The notes under the pieces are model-generated. The model searched no databases, was not told where the DNA came from, and saw only the letters and a program-made list of their open reading frames with translations. A stretch of DNA of 49,915 nt from contig CP070718.1 of assembly GCA_020350565.1 (NCBI GenBank), positions 3,664,387 through 3,714,301 on the forward strand. Reading direction: 5' to 3'. This document shows positions 9,253 to 18,900 of this stretch, one piece after another. How positions within the stretch are numbered: the stretch's first letter is position 1; each line of letters opens with the position of its first letter. The DNA is from Phycisphaerales bacterium (GTDB lineage: Bacteria; Planctomycetota; Phycisphaerae; UBA1845). Both the position numbers and the translations under genes were made by a program.

Positions 9253-9637
9253 ATTTGGGACCTCCCGTTGCTCGAATGACGCCTTGACCTTTCACCATGG
9301 GCGAGCAGGCGCATACCCCCAGCGCACCGCGAGCCCGAACGTCTCTCGCTTCAACGAGATGACACGCAGAAGGGACACCCAGCTCTCGATCTCTTGGACG
9401 CACCAAAGAACGCAGGGTTCCAGGCCAAACCGTTCGCGGAGCATGTCGCCTCCCACAACGGTATCACGGATCCCCGCAACCAGCCCCGTGAATCAGGACC
9501 GCAGCGGCACTGGCGACGGAGCGAAACCGCAGTACCGATGGATCTCAGTTGACCGGTCGCTTGGTTTCGCTAATCTGAGGCTTCGATGTGGTCGCGGCTT
9601 GGTATCCCGGCGTTTTGAACAAGGTGATTGAGAGGCA
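9253..9637. other. Intergenic region between divergent genes, no gene seen
   Basis: 385 bp. It should hold the promoters of the minus-strand basic-protein gene and the plus-strand isomerase-like gene. No convincing coding frame or strong palindrome was found. Confidence 0.5.
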
Positions 9638-10543
9638 ATGAAGATTGGATTCAGTTCAGCCACTTGTCCCCAATGGGACCTGAAGACGATGGTGGAAAAG
9701 GCGGCCGAGTTCGGCTTTGACGGCCTTGAGCTAAACGGCGTACAGAGCGAAGTCCACCTGCCCCACGTATCCGAGCTTGCAGATGACTCCGGGCAGGCAC
9801 GGAACCTCTTCGAGAAGCACAATGTACAGCTCGTCTGTCTTTCCTGCTCGGCCACCCTGGACGCAAAGGCGGAACGGCAATTAACCGAAGCCCGCGCGAG
9901 GATCGTCGAGTACATCGAACTGGCCGGAAGCCACCATTGCCCGTTTGTTCGAATTCTCCCGGGTCGCGTTCAAAGGCGGGATCATCACCGAATCGCATTG
10001 TCGCGCATTGCCGAAGCGATTCGATCACTCGTTAAGCCCGCAACCGAACAGAAGGTCACCCTGCTGATCGAAAACGGCGACGATTTCGTCACCAGCGATT
10101 CGCTGTGGTTCGTAGTTGACGCGGTAAACCACCCGGCCGTGCGATGCTGCTGGAACCAATGCACCGCCCTGCTGGAAGCCGAACGCCCAACGAAGTCGAT
10201 ACCGCGCCTCGGGCAGAAGCTCGGGCTCATCCATCTTTGCGACGGCGAGTACAAGAATGATCGCCGACTGCTCACCTACACAGCTTTAGGCGAAGGACGC
10301 GCCGAAATCGCGAGGCAGATCGAGATTCTCAAAGGCATCGCTTACTCGGGATACCTGATGGCATCTTGGCCCAAGAACCAGATCGCCGCCCTTCAGGAGC
10401 CCGAGGAGGCCTTGCCCAAGGCTGCAGAGTATCTCCGTCAGCGCCTCAACGAGGAGCAGACGGTCTTGACCGCATACAAGGGCGACAAGAATGCTCCGAA
10501 GTACACTTCGCGTCGAGCCCCAGCCTTCCTGAGCGAAGTCTGA
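9638..10543 (+). CDS. Sugar phosphate isomerase/epimerase-like TIM-barrel protein
   Basis: 301 residues. It begins MKIGFSSATCPQWDLKTMVE, followed by AAEFGFDGLEL, the typical first strands of xylose-isomerase-like/AP-endonuclease-2 TIM barrels. Later barrel elements are visible: FVRILPGR (about 108), LLIENGDDF (about 146, with metal-ligand Glu), CCWNQCTA (about 170), LIHLCDGE (about 200, with His), and YSGYLMASWPKN (about 243). Metal-dependent aldose-ketose isomerisation or epimerisation is the usual activity; the substrate cannot be read. The C-terminal 40 residues are an extra basic tail. Start supported by GAGAGG just ahead. The next gene follows after 7 bp, so they probably form a transcription unit. 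Confidence 0.82.
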   Translation: MKIGFSSATCPQWDLKTMVEKAAEFGFDGLELNGVQSEVHLPHVSELADDSGQARNLFEKHNVQLVCLSCSATLDAKAERQLTEARARIVEYIELAGSHHCPFVRILPGRVQRRDHHRIALSRIAEAIRSLVKPATEQKVTLLIENGDDFVTSDSLWFVVDAVNHPAVRCCWNQCTALLEAERPTKSIPRLGQKLGLIHLCDGEYKNDRRLLTYTALGEGRAEIARQIEILKGIAYSGYLMASWPKNQIAALQEPEEALPKAAEYLRQRLNEEQTVLTAYKGDKNAPKYTSRRAPAFLSEV

Positions 10544-10550
10544 ACGCTGC

Positions 10551-11927
10551 ATGCCCTCCACACGTGGAATCGTGTTATGGTCCGTGCCGGCCTTGGCCGG
10601 CAGTATCGGGCTGATCGCGGGCGTCTTGCACGTGCTGCCCGAGGGCATCACGCCTATGCAGAAGATCGCTCTGTGTAGCGCCCTCCTCTCAGCGATTTGG
10701 AGCGCCGTGGCCGCGGTGTCGCGCCGGGTGATCCCATCACGCCATTCCAAACGGACCGCTTCCTACAGCTTCGCCTCTCTGTCAGAAGACCTTGCCCTTC
10801 TTACCGCCGTGCCGGCTACCGTGATCGAAATCGCGATTTTGACCATACGCCTGATCCATCAAACACTTGAAATGGCTACAGGGGTCCCCTCGTACATCGC
10901 CCAGCGGTACGGCTTTCAGCGCGCAGGCTTGGTCGCCATAGGGCTGCTCCTCATCTCGGCACTGGTAGCCAGGGTGAACACGCGGGACCGGCGTCTGCCT
11001 GCTGCGCTGCTCATCCTCGCGGTGATGATGATCTGTTGGAGCTGGGCTTCGGTGCCCGTTTTCACGCGTGGGACCGATGGGATGATCGAACGAACGCCCA
11101 TGCCTTTAGGGCTGGCCGCTTCTCTGTCCGGGGCGTTGCTGGCCGCATCGGCACTACGAACACGTGCGCAGGCGATCGCGGCTCCCGCATCCGCGATGCC
11201 GAAGGATCATAAATCCGACCACGCCCCGAGAGACGTCGGCTGGATAGGATTTCGACCATTCTGCGGCGTGACCGCGTTGATGATTCTCGTCCTTGTGACG
11301 TACGTGCTCGTGGTGCCGATTCGACTGGGCGAATCGGGATACGGCCTGAGTATGCTGGCCAACGGGCTGTCCGCCGCCGTGGCAGCCCTGGGGCTGTACC
11401 TCACAGTCCGCGGGTGGTGGAATGCGAACCTCGCCGGTATCGCCATGGGATTGACCTCGCTCGCCTTGTGCAGCTTCGCCGCCGCATTCGTTCCCTCTCA
11501 AGTCGCTACGCATGACGAACGGTATCCGATGCTCTTCAGCGCGATCCTCATCGCCCTTGCCGGAGCCACCGGCCTTTGGAGCTTTTGCTCGGCCCGAATC
11601 GTCGGCAACCATGCTCAGGGAACGGACGTACAATGGAAGATCGCCGGAACCGTAAACCGTTTCTCGATCATCATGGCGGGCCTGGCCTTGCTGATCTCGA
11701 CCATGATGGCGGTATGGCCCCGCCTTCCGGGCATCACGACGATGGACGATTCGTTTGGCCGGATGACTGCAGGTACGGCCTCCAACCTCTTCCTCCTGCT
11801 CGTGCTGCTGCGTTGCTCAACAGGCCCTTTGCGACCTGTCTTCTCGATCCTCGCTCTGCTATCCGCCCTGTCCGCCGCCGGTTTCATCCTGATTCGCATG
11901 CTTCCCTTCGCCCATAAGATTCACTAA
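10551..11927 (+). CDS. Polytopic membrane protein of unknown function
   Basis: 458 residues, about eleven or twelve hydrophobic segments through its length (for example about 8-28, 37-57, 80-105, 122-140, 147-165, 185-203, 242-262, 272-292, 300-325, 335-352, 372-395, 420-450). No transporter motif or catalytic signature recognised. A hydrophilic loop (about 205-235, APASAMPKDHKSDHAPRD) splits it into two halves. It starts 7 bp after the isomerase-like gene and is probably cotranscribed with it. Confidence 0.75.
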   Translation: MPSTRGIVLWSVPALAGSIGLIAGVLHVLPEGITPMQKIALCSALLSAIWSAVAAVSRRVIPSRHSKRTASYSFASLSEDLALLTAVPATVIEIAILTIRLIHQTLEMATGVPSYIAQRYGFQRAGLVAIGLLLISALVARVNTRDRRLPAALLILAVMMICWSWASVPVFTRGTDGMIERTPMPLGLAASLSGALLAASALRTRAQAIAAPASAMPKDHKSDHAPRDVGWIGFRPFCGVTALMILVLVTYVLVVPIRLGESGYGLSMLANGLSAAVAALGLYLTVRGWWNANLAGIAMGLTSLALCSFAAAFVPSQVATHDERYPMLFSAILIALAGATGLWSFCSARIVGNHAQGTDVQWKIAGTVNRFSIIMAGLALLISTMMAVWPRLPGITTMDDSFGRMTAGTASNLFLLLVLLRCSTGPLRPVFSILALLSALSAAGFILIRMLPFAHKIH

Positions 11928-12013
11928 CATCGCCCGATGAAGTGTTCGAAGTCTTGGCGTGCGTGCGTGCCATGGCTATGCCCGGCGCACCGGGACGTGG
12001 CCCTGCATGCAAT

Positions 12014-12037
12014 CATGCTCACGCAAGCGTGAGCATG
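12014..12037. repeat. Perfect 11-bp palindromic repeat (CATGCTCACGC / GCGTGAGCATG)
   Basis: CATGCTCACGC (12014-12024) and GCGTGAGCATG (12027-12037) with a 2-nt centre. It lies just upstream of the dtd start in the gap after the membrane-protein gene. It looks like a dispersed REP-like palindrome and may also form a transcript hairpin; there is no T-run on the plus strand. Confidence 0.6.
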
Positions 12038-12087
12038 GCACCCGGCGGCGCGGCGATACGGTCAGTTTGCGAAAGTGGGGACGTCCG

Positions 12088-12537
12088 GTGCGTGCGGTGA
12101 TCCAGCGCGTGAGCGAGGCCTCGGTGACCGTAGCCGGCGAGATGCTGGGCGCCATCAACCGCGGGCTTCTCGTCTACCTGGGCGTGGACCGCGACGACGG
12201 CGAGACGGACGCCGCCTTCATCGCGCACAAAGTGCGAAACCTCCGCATCTTTCCTGATGATGAAGGCAAAATGAACCGGAACGTGGCGGATGCGTCCGGA
12301 GCCGTTCTCGTAGTCAGCGCTTTCACCGTCAGCGCCGACGCAAGGAAGGGCCATCGGCCCACCTTCGATACCGCGTGCGAGCCCGAGCGAGCCCGCGTTC
12401 TCTACGAGCAGGTTTGCAGGGCACTGCGTGACTCGGGCGTGCCGGTCGAGCAGGGCTCCTTCGGCGATGAAATGCAGGTCGCATCCACGAACGCCGGACC
12501 CATCTGCATTCTGCTGGAATCCAAGAAGCTGTTCTGA
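12088..12537 (+). CDS. dtd: D-aminoacyl-tRNA deacylase
   Basis: Removes D-amino acids (and Gly from tRNA-Ala) mischarged on tRNA, a proofreading enzyme in the cytosol. 149 residues from GTG at 12088 (VRAVIQRVSEASVTVAGE), the standard DTD N-terminus and length; the frame continues upstream, but that part covers a palindromic repeat and is not homologous. The active-site segment is SAFTVSADARKGHRPTFD, where the family usually has SQFTLYAD, so Gln is replaced by Ala. The cross-subunit Gly-cisPro motif is present as TNAGPICILLES (usually NxGPVT). Identity sure; the Gln to Ala change is worth noting. Confidence 0.93.
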   Translation: MRAVIQRVSEASVTVAGEMLGAINRGLLVYLGVDRDDGETDAAFIAHKVRNLRIFPDDEGKMNRNVADASGAVLVVSAFTVSADARKGHRPTFDTACEPERARVLYEQVCRALRDSGVPVEQGSFGDEMQVASTNAGPICILLESKKLF

Positions 12538-12810
12538 TGTTTGGCATATTCCACACACCGCGCCGCGCTTCCATCCGCCGATTCCGTGGAGACTTCGCAA
12601 ATCCTTGACACGCCCTCGACCGCAAGCTCCAATAGCAACGAGCAGAAAAACCCAGCAGGAGTCGTCAGGATTCGCCGCCGGGCGGACGGGCGCGACCACC
12701 GATGTATGTCCACTACAACACGCGGGCCCGCTGCAGAGCGTTGCGAACATCCTTAAGTGCACCATGCCGACACTTCGAAATCACGCCCGTACCATTCTGC
12801 TAGCCGCTAG
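12538..12810. other. Intergenic, no gene seen
   Basis: The gap after dtd up to the inverted-repeat element. No coding frame with a ribosome site or recognisable protein on either strand. Confidence 0.5.
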
Positions 12811-12915
12811 GAGTCCGTTGAAAAAGGGGACCGGCTCTGAGTGTAGGCCCACTCGCACACGCGAAAACGCCATCCGGCGAGGTGCCTGTCCCCTTTTTCA
12901 ACGGACAGCTAGGCA
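12811..12915. repeat. Inverted-repeat element, AAAAGGGGAC family (copy A)
   Basis: TCCGTTGAAAAAGGGGAC (12814-12831) pairs with GTCCCCTTTTTCAACGGA (12888-12905), an 18-bp perfect terminal inverted repeat around a 56-bp centre; CTAG words flank both sides. Copy B (30794-30897) is highly similar through the centre as well. The core resembles the ends of non-autonomous REP/REPIN-like elements associated with IS200-type (RAYT) transposases; that association is from general knowledge. No transposase is in the window. Confidence 0.8.
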
Positions 12916-12941
12916 ACGCGCGAGGCGGGAGACTCCTAGTC

Positions 12942-15155
12942 ATGACTGATCCAGGGCAACAACCTCCAACCGCGACCGATGACGCCCAAGACGCGCCGAC
13001 GGCCAACTCCCGACGAATCAATTGGATCTGGCTTGTCGTCATTTTCGCGGTCGCCTTGTGCTTTCGGTTGATCTATGTGCTGCAGATTCGCTCGAGCCCG
13101 TTTTACGGCAGCGAAGCGATGGATCAAATGTACCACGATCAGTGGGCACAAGCCTTCGCCAATGGCGAAGCATACGTGGAAGGGGCCTACTTTCGCGCCC
13201 CGCTTTATCCATGGTTCCTGGGAACGATCTATTGGCTCTACGGCACTGCTCCCATTGTTCCCCGCATGGTCCAGGCGATCCTGGGCTCCTTGAGTTGCGT
13301 TCTGCTCTACATGATCGGACGCGACGCCTTCTCCAGGCGTGTGGGCGTTCTCGCGGGTCTGAGCGCGGCAACGTACTGGATTCTTCTTTACTTCGATGCA
13401 GAGCTCCTCATCGTAGTCCTCGTCGTTTTCTTGGACCTCCTCCTGATCTGGCTTCTGTTGCGCACCGGGGATCGTCCTAAGCCCGGCCTGTGGTTCATCA
13501 ATGGTCTGGTACTCGGTGTCTCCGCGATCGCTAGGCCGAACATCCTGCTATTCGCACCTGCCGTGCTGATCTGGCTCATAGCCATGCATCGCCGGTCGCT
13601 GCGCCGCCTCCTGGGTTACGGGCTCTGCTTCACGAGCGGCTGTTTCCTTCCCGTTCTGCCGATCACCGTCCGCAACTATGTGGCGGAGAAGGATTTCGTG
13701 CTCATCTCCTCCCAGAGCGGCGTGAACTTCTACATCGGCAACAATCCGGAGTCGGACGGGATGTCGGCGTACACTCCGGGGCTGCCCCTCGGATGGTGGG
13801 AGGGCTACTACGCCCAGATCGAGGAGGCATCCAAAGCGCTCGGAGGAAAGCCCAAGCCTTCAGAGGTATCTCGCTACTACTGGAACCGGGGCTGGAGCTT
13901 TTACCGGGAGCACCCGCGCCAGGCATTGAGCCTGCTGGGCAGGAAACTCGCCTATTTCTGGTCGCGCTGGGAGCATCCCAACAACCTGGACTTTCACTTC
14001 ATCACGCACATGTACACGCCCATGGTCAGGTATCTGCCACATGGTTTCTGGATCGTTGCGCCACTCGGATTCCTCGGTCTGCTCCTGTCAATGGGCAAGG
14101 CAAAACGCCTTTTCCCTCTCTGGGGTTTCGTTATCGTATACACGATCACCGTGGTCACGTTCTTCGTCAACGCGCGCTATCGCGTCCCCGTCGCTGCGGT
14201 GCTGATTTTGCTGGGCAGCTATGCCGTCTTTTGGACGGTCGACGCGATTCGCCTGTCACGCTGGCCACGCATCTGCGGCGCCGTCCTCGTCCTGCTGTTG
14301 ATCTCTCCCGTTGTGGCGCGCTTGCCGGAGGGTGTACGAAAAAAGGACATGTCCATCGGCTATCGGAGCGCTGGCCACAAGTTAATGGAGCTGGGAAGGC
14401 TTCAAGAGGCCGAGGCAATGTATGCCGAGGCGATCCGACAACGACCCGATGACGCCACGAACATTTGGGAGATGGGCTCCTGTCTCGCCAGGCAGAATCG
14501 CGACTCTGAAGCGGAGGAGTACTTTCTCAAGACGGTGCAAATCCATCCCCAATTCACGGAAGCCCGCCGTAGCCTGGCCATCGCGCGTTTCAACCAGGGG
14601 AAGTGGGAGGAAGCCATCCCCGAGCTGGAATGGCTCATGCAGGCCCGGCCGCACGACGGAGAGCTACACGTTCAGTTGGGTTCCGCGCTGGTCCTCGCAG
14701 GACGGACGGATGAAGGTCTCACGCATTTGCTGCGGGCGTTGGAGCTCGATCGCGCTCAACGGACCAACGTTTTGCAGGCCGCTCTCGAGCTAACAAGAGA
14801 GCGACGCCAGGGCGACGCGATACGCGTGTTGAGGGCCGCCTTGTCCTTGACCCCCGACGACGTTCCCATGAACCTGGTGCTATCGAAATTACTCTCCACG
14901 GCCGCGGACCCGGACATCCGCGATCCAGCAGCGGCTTTACGCTTGGCTGAGCACGCCTGCGAACTTTCTGGCTACAACGACGCCGACGCCGTCTTTGCCC
15001 TGGCCTCGGCGCAGTTTGCACTCCAACAGACCGAGAAGGGTCTTGAAACGGCCGGCCGGGCGCACAAGCTCGCCGCAGAGCAGGGCAACAAAGCGCTGGC
15101 CAACCGCATCCGAATCGTCATCAATCACTACCAGGACGCCAAGGAAGCTCCGTGA
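12942..15155 (+). CDS. GT39/PMT-type membrane glycosyltransferase with C-terminal TPRs
   Basis: 737 residues from ATG 12942. An in-frame ATG at 12882 lies inside repeat copy A and is rejected. After a 25-residue polar start there are about nine membrane helices up to about residue 465. Early periplasmic-loop features fit GT-C mannosyltransferases: AMDQMYHDQWAQAF (acidic residues after the first helix) and YFRAPLYPWFLGTIYW. Residues about 475-737 form at least six TPR-like helical pairs (for example SAGHKLMELGRLQEAEAMYA, then PEFTEARRSLAIARF-like units). The expected role is transfer of a sugar from a lipid-phosphate donor outside the cytoplasmic membrane, with the TPRs binding a partner. Acceptor unknown. 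Confidence 0.85.
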   Translation: MTDPGQQPPTATDDAQDAPTANSRRINWIWLVVIFAVALCFRLIYVLQIRSSPFYGSEAMDQMYHDQWAQAFANGEAYVEGAYFRAPLYPWFLGTIYWLYGTAPIVPRMVQAILGSLSCVLLYMIGRDAFSRRVGVLAGLSAATYWILLYFDAELLIVVLVVFLDLLLIWLLLRTGDRPKPGLWFINGLVLGVSAIARPNILLFAPAVLIWLIAMHRRSLRRLLGYGLCFTSGCFLPVLPITVRNYVAEKDFVLISSQSGVNFYIGNNPESDGMSAYTPGLPLGWWEGYYAQIEEASKALGGKPKPSEVSRYYWNRGWSFYREHPRQALSLLGRKLAYFWSRWEHPNNLDFHFITHMYTPMVRYLPHGFWIVAPLGFLGLLLSMGKAKRLFPLWGFVIVYTITVVTFFVNARYRVPVAAVLILLGSYAVFWTVDAIRLSRWPRICGAVLVLLLISPVVARLPEGVRKKDMSIGYRSAGHKLMELGRLQEAEAMYAEAIRQRPDDATNIWEMGSCLARQNRDSEAEEYFLKTVQIHPQFTEARRSLAIARFNQGKWEEAIPELEWLMQARPHDGELHVQLGSALVLAGRTDEGLTHLLRALELDRAQRTNVLQAALELTRERRQGDAIRVLRAALSLTPDDVPMNLVLSKLLSTAADPDIRDPAAALRLAEHACELSGYNDADAVFALASAQFALQQTEKGLETAGRAHKLAAEQGNKALANRIRIVINHYQDAKEAP

Positions 15156-15851
15156 GCTTCTTAAGCTGTCCGCGTCGCGCCCCGGACCCGTCGCAGGATT
15201 TCCCGGCTGAATACATGGGCATCAATACCCGGCGCTGGCAAATATTCGGAGCGAAAGCCATCAGCCGGACCCACAGGCTGTGGTGGCTACCCGGCAGTTC
15301 CTCGCATCGCCGCCAGGTCAAGGCGACTCCTTCTTCATCCAGATGAAGTGGTCATCTTTGTTCTCGATCATATTGGTGACGGGCGCCGTGACTGACGGTT
15401 GTAAGATTCGCACGCAACAGCCGCATCGCGGGTACGGCCGGTGCCCATGCTCCTCTGGTGCGCGCCCGGATGCGATCCGCGGCACCCGCCCATCGAGTGA
15501 CGCGCCGCGGGGCCATGCCCTTGGGTGGAATGAAGTTGCCGTCCAGGTTTCGGTGGATCTCGCGGCGATGGACGCTGGCGTGCCCTCAGGAACAAGAGAT
15601 CGCCTTCAGCCCTTCGCGGCTCTAACAGTTGACCTTGCCCGGAACGAAGCCGCAGATCAAGAAGTCCGGGCCGGCGAAGTTGACGTGGATCGTTGGCCGC
15701 AGGCGTTTCGACGAAATGTCAGGCTGATCGTCGTGGATGTTAAAGGGCCACGATAGACCATGCTGCTCCAACCGGCCGGATTTCAGGCGAAGTGCTGACA
15801 CGCCTGCACGTCTTCGGCGCCAAGATGAGCGGTGCTGACAAAGGCCCTGAT
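15156..15851. other. Long intergenic region, possible decayed coding sequence
   Basis: About 700 bp with no supported gene. On the minus strand, several short frames in different phases give fragments such as HASVHRREIHRNLDGNF and NFAGPDFLICGFVPGKVN that look faintly protein-like but are interrupted by stops. A degraded gene is possible but not shown. Confidence 0.35.
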
Positions 15852-15895
15852 CCAAAAAAGAACCGGCCCCCGAAGCAATCGCCTCAGGGGCCGGT
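15852..15895 (-). terminator. Strong intrinsic terminator of the giant secreted protein gene
   Basis: On the minus strand ACCGGCCCCT pairs with GGGGGCCGGT (9-10 bp stem, 14-nt loop) and is followed by TCTTTTTTGG. It lies about 60 bp after the stop at 15955. Confidence 0.85.
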
Positions 15896-15954
15896 GCGAT
15901 GTATGAACTAGATGAACAGCCTATTGCCGATCACGCTCCAAAGGAGCGAAACCG

Positions 15955-18900
15955 CTACTGGATGTTCACCGTGTAGTCCTCAACCTCGCCGCTGGCGGTG
16001 TTGCCGCACGGATCCGGCTGGGGCGCACCCGCATCCGGGTAGTTCCAGCGAACCCTCAGACGCGTCTCACCCACCGTTGCGCCGGAGTCGACGATGAAGT
16101 CGAAGTCAAACGGCGGCGGAACCTGGTAGCCAATGTTCTCGCCCGCGTCATCGAAGTCGAAGTCCGCGTTGTAGTCGATCCAGACACTCAGCTCGCTACC
16201 AATGTAGTACCAGCCGATGCCGTAACCGATGATACCAGGCCTGAAATCGAAGTTGTAGGACGACCCGCGCGTCAGGTTGGTCGAGATGGTGGTCCAGTCC
16301 TCATAACCACCGGCGCCGCAACCCGTACCCGGATCCGGCAGGTGGTCGATCGTGCCGACGATCACCTCGGCGATGTACTCATCGCACAAGCCCGAGCCAG
16401 CCGGGCAGTACACGCCCAGCGGACACTCGAACGGCGGGGTACCGAAGCAATCCTCGCCCTCGTACCAGACCTCGCCACCAGCAGTCTCGCATTCAAGGAT
16501 GGTGCCGGTCTCGATGCACGCACCCGCCAGGCAGCATGCACCGTCCGGGCACGGGGTCTCGAACGTGAGCGTGGCGTAGTACCGGTTGTCCTCCATGGTG
16601 CACGGCAACGCGTAGTTGTTGCCCGCCCAATGCGGAGCAACAGCCGCGTACCAGTCACCAGCCGGCAGGCAGAGGTCCATCACCGTGTTCACGCACTCAC
16701 CAGGCCAGACTTCCTGCACCAGCGAGTCGGTCACCCAGCCACCACCTGTCTCGCAATCAGCCTCAAAGATGAAGATCTGCGCACAGAAGTCGGAGAAGAC
16801 GGACCATGTGACGTAGGTCCCGTTCGGATCTGTAGTGCTGAAGCTGAACCAATCCAGGTCACGATTCACGTAACCCGGCTCAAGCGCAGGAACGATCGCG
16901 GTCGTACCGCAGATGGTGTCGCCCGCGCTGATCGGATCGAAGGCCTCGTAAGGCGGACCAGGCTCGCTGCAACCACCGTTGCAGTCCGGGTCAGGCGGAT
17001 CGTGTGCAGCTTCCACGTCGCAAATCTCGGTGCACTCGTACAGGGCACCGTCCGGGCAGACGCAGTTACAGGTGATCTCGCCGTTGTCGCGACCGGCCGG
17101 ACATACCGTGCCGTAGCCGTAGAACGAACCGCCGGCACCGCCTCCACCAAAGTAGAGGGGGCAGTGGTTCGGATCGCCCGGCGGGGCCAGGTGCAGCGGA
17201 TAACTAGCATCACACGCAGGCGGATCACCGCTACTATAGAAGAACTTGGCCAGACCCACGTCCCCCGTTCCGATGGAACCGTCGCAGTCCAAGTCGTAAC
17301 GGCAGCAGACCTCCTGGAACGCCGGGTCCGAGCAATCAGACGGGTAGTAGAACTTGATCAGACCGACGTCTGTCGGGTTCACAACGCCGTCACCATTGCC
17401 GTCACCGAAGCAGACCGGCTCATTGCCCCAGGTGGCGAAATCGCAGACCGAGACGCCGCCTTCGCAGCCGGCGGCATCTGTCTGGGTGCAATCGAGCCCG
17501 ACGCAACAGGCACCGACGCTGCAGTCGACGTCGGCACAGCCCATGCCGACCCCACGCCAGATGCCACCCGCGTCGATGCACTCGTCCTCAGACTGGAGCT
17601 CGACGCAGCTCGGCGGATTCTGCAAGCAGCAGGCCCCGACCGGAGGCGGGCAGCTACCCGGAACCAGGCCGAGGTCGATGCAGAATACGAAGTCGCCGTC
17701 GTTATCCTCGTCGCCAATCATGATCAGCCCGCCGGAGGGCGTCCACAGAGCCTTGCGGCCGTTGCCGCCAAACTCGTCGCTGGACGAAGTCCACAGGAAG
17801 ACGCAGTCGTCAGCAAGTCCCGAGACCGACACCCAGTAACAGGTACCGGGCTCGACCGGAACAGCAGCGTGCAAGGCCGTCATCTGGTAGATGTTGGTCG
17901 TATCCGGAGGCGCGAACGTGATGCCCGTGTCTTCACCGCCGACCTGCAACGTCGCGTCGGCCGTGCTGAACACGGCGATCGGGTTGTCAATGTCGGGCAG
18001 GCCGGTGCCAAGGTCCGGATAGTAGCCGACCTCAAAGTTGTACGCCGGCGGATCGCAAGGCACAGCGGTCAACCAGATACCATCGAAGCACATCCCGACG
18101 ATCTGGGCGGGCTCGGTGATGTCCGGAATGAAGTCGTCGAAGCCCTTACCTTGGTTCGCCGCGTCCGGATCGGAGTAGTAGGCGTTCACGTTCGAGAAGA
18201 ACTGGCAGAAGCCCTCCTCTCCACAGAACGACGACGGACAGACAACGTCCTCGCAAGCCTGATCCTGGAACCACGCCGTACCGAACGTGCACGGCGGCAC
18301 CGGGTCGCAGAAGCACTGCGAGGCGGTCATCCGCTGGCCCGGATCGTCCGGCGTGGGACAACAGGTCTCATCCGGCTGGCAGCAGGCACCCGTGGGCGGA
18401 GCCTCACACTCGGCACCACAGACGATATCCAGCGTGAACGCCCCCGGAGCCGTACCGGGATCACTGCCGACCATGATGTAGTAGGTCTCACCCTGGATCA
18501 GCGTACCCGGGCAGAAGAAGGCATGGTTGGCCGGATTGGCGCACGAACGCGTGCTCGAAGTCTGGAAATCGGGCAAGCCACCCGAGTGAGCGAAGGCCTC
18601 AACCAGGTTACCCGTGCACGGCTCGGTCGTTTGGACCAAACGGAAGATACCGGCTACCGTGTCAGCCGCACCCGTGGTCGAGCAGGTCTTAACAGTGATG
18701 GCGTCACCCGTAGCAACCCACTTGTACCACATGGTGTTGTCTGCAAAGATCGGGTTCAGCAAGCACTGCGACCAATCAGACGACTCTTCCAGGACCTGCG
18801 GATCATCCAGACCTGCCGTCGCCAGACAGTTGTCGGCATTGACCTGGGTGTTGCACACAACATCGATCGCATCAATGCACTCGTCGTTGACCACGAGGTA

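Noticed and set aside
11959-12087. Longer N-terminus for D-aminoacyl-tRNA deacylase
   Set aside because: The extra 43 codons cover a palindromic repeat and do not match the family, which begins at the GTG at 12088.
12882-12941. Upstream ATG for the GT39-like glycosyltransferase
   Set aside because: Its first 20 codons are the right arm of repeat copy A; the ATG at 12942 gives a normal polar start before the first helix.
15280-15756. Plus-strand open frame of 158 codons after the GT39-like gene
   Set aside because: No family, no ribosome site; the region looks non-coding or decayed.
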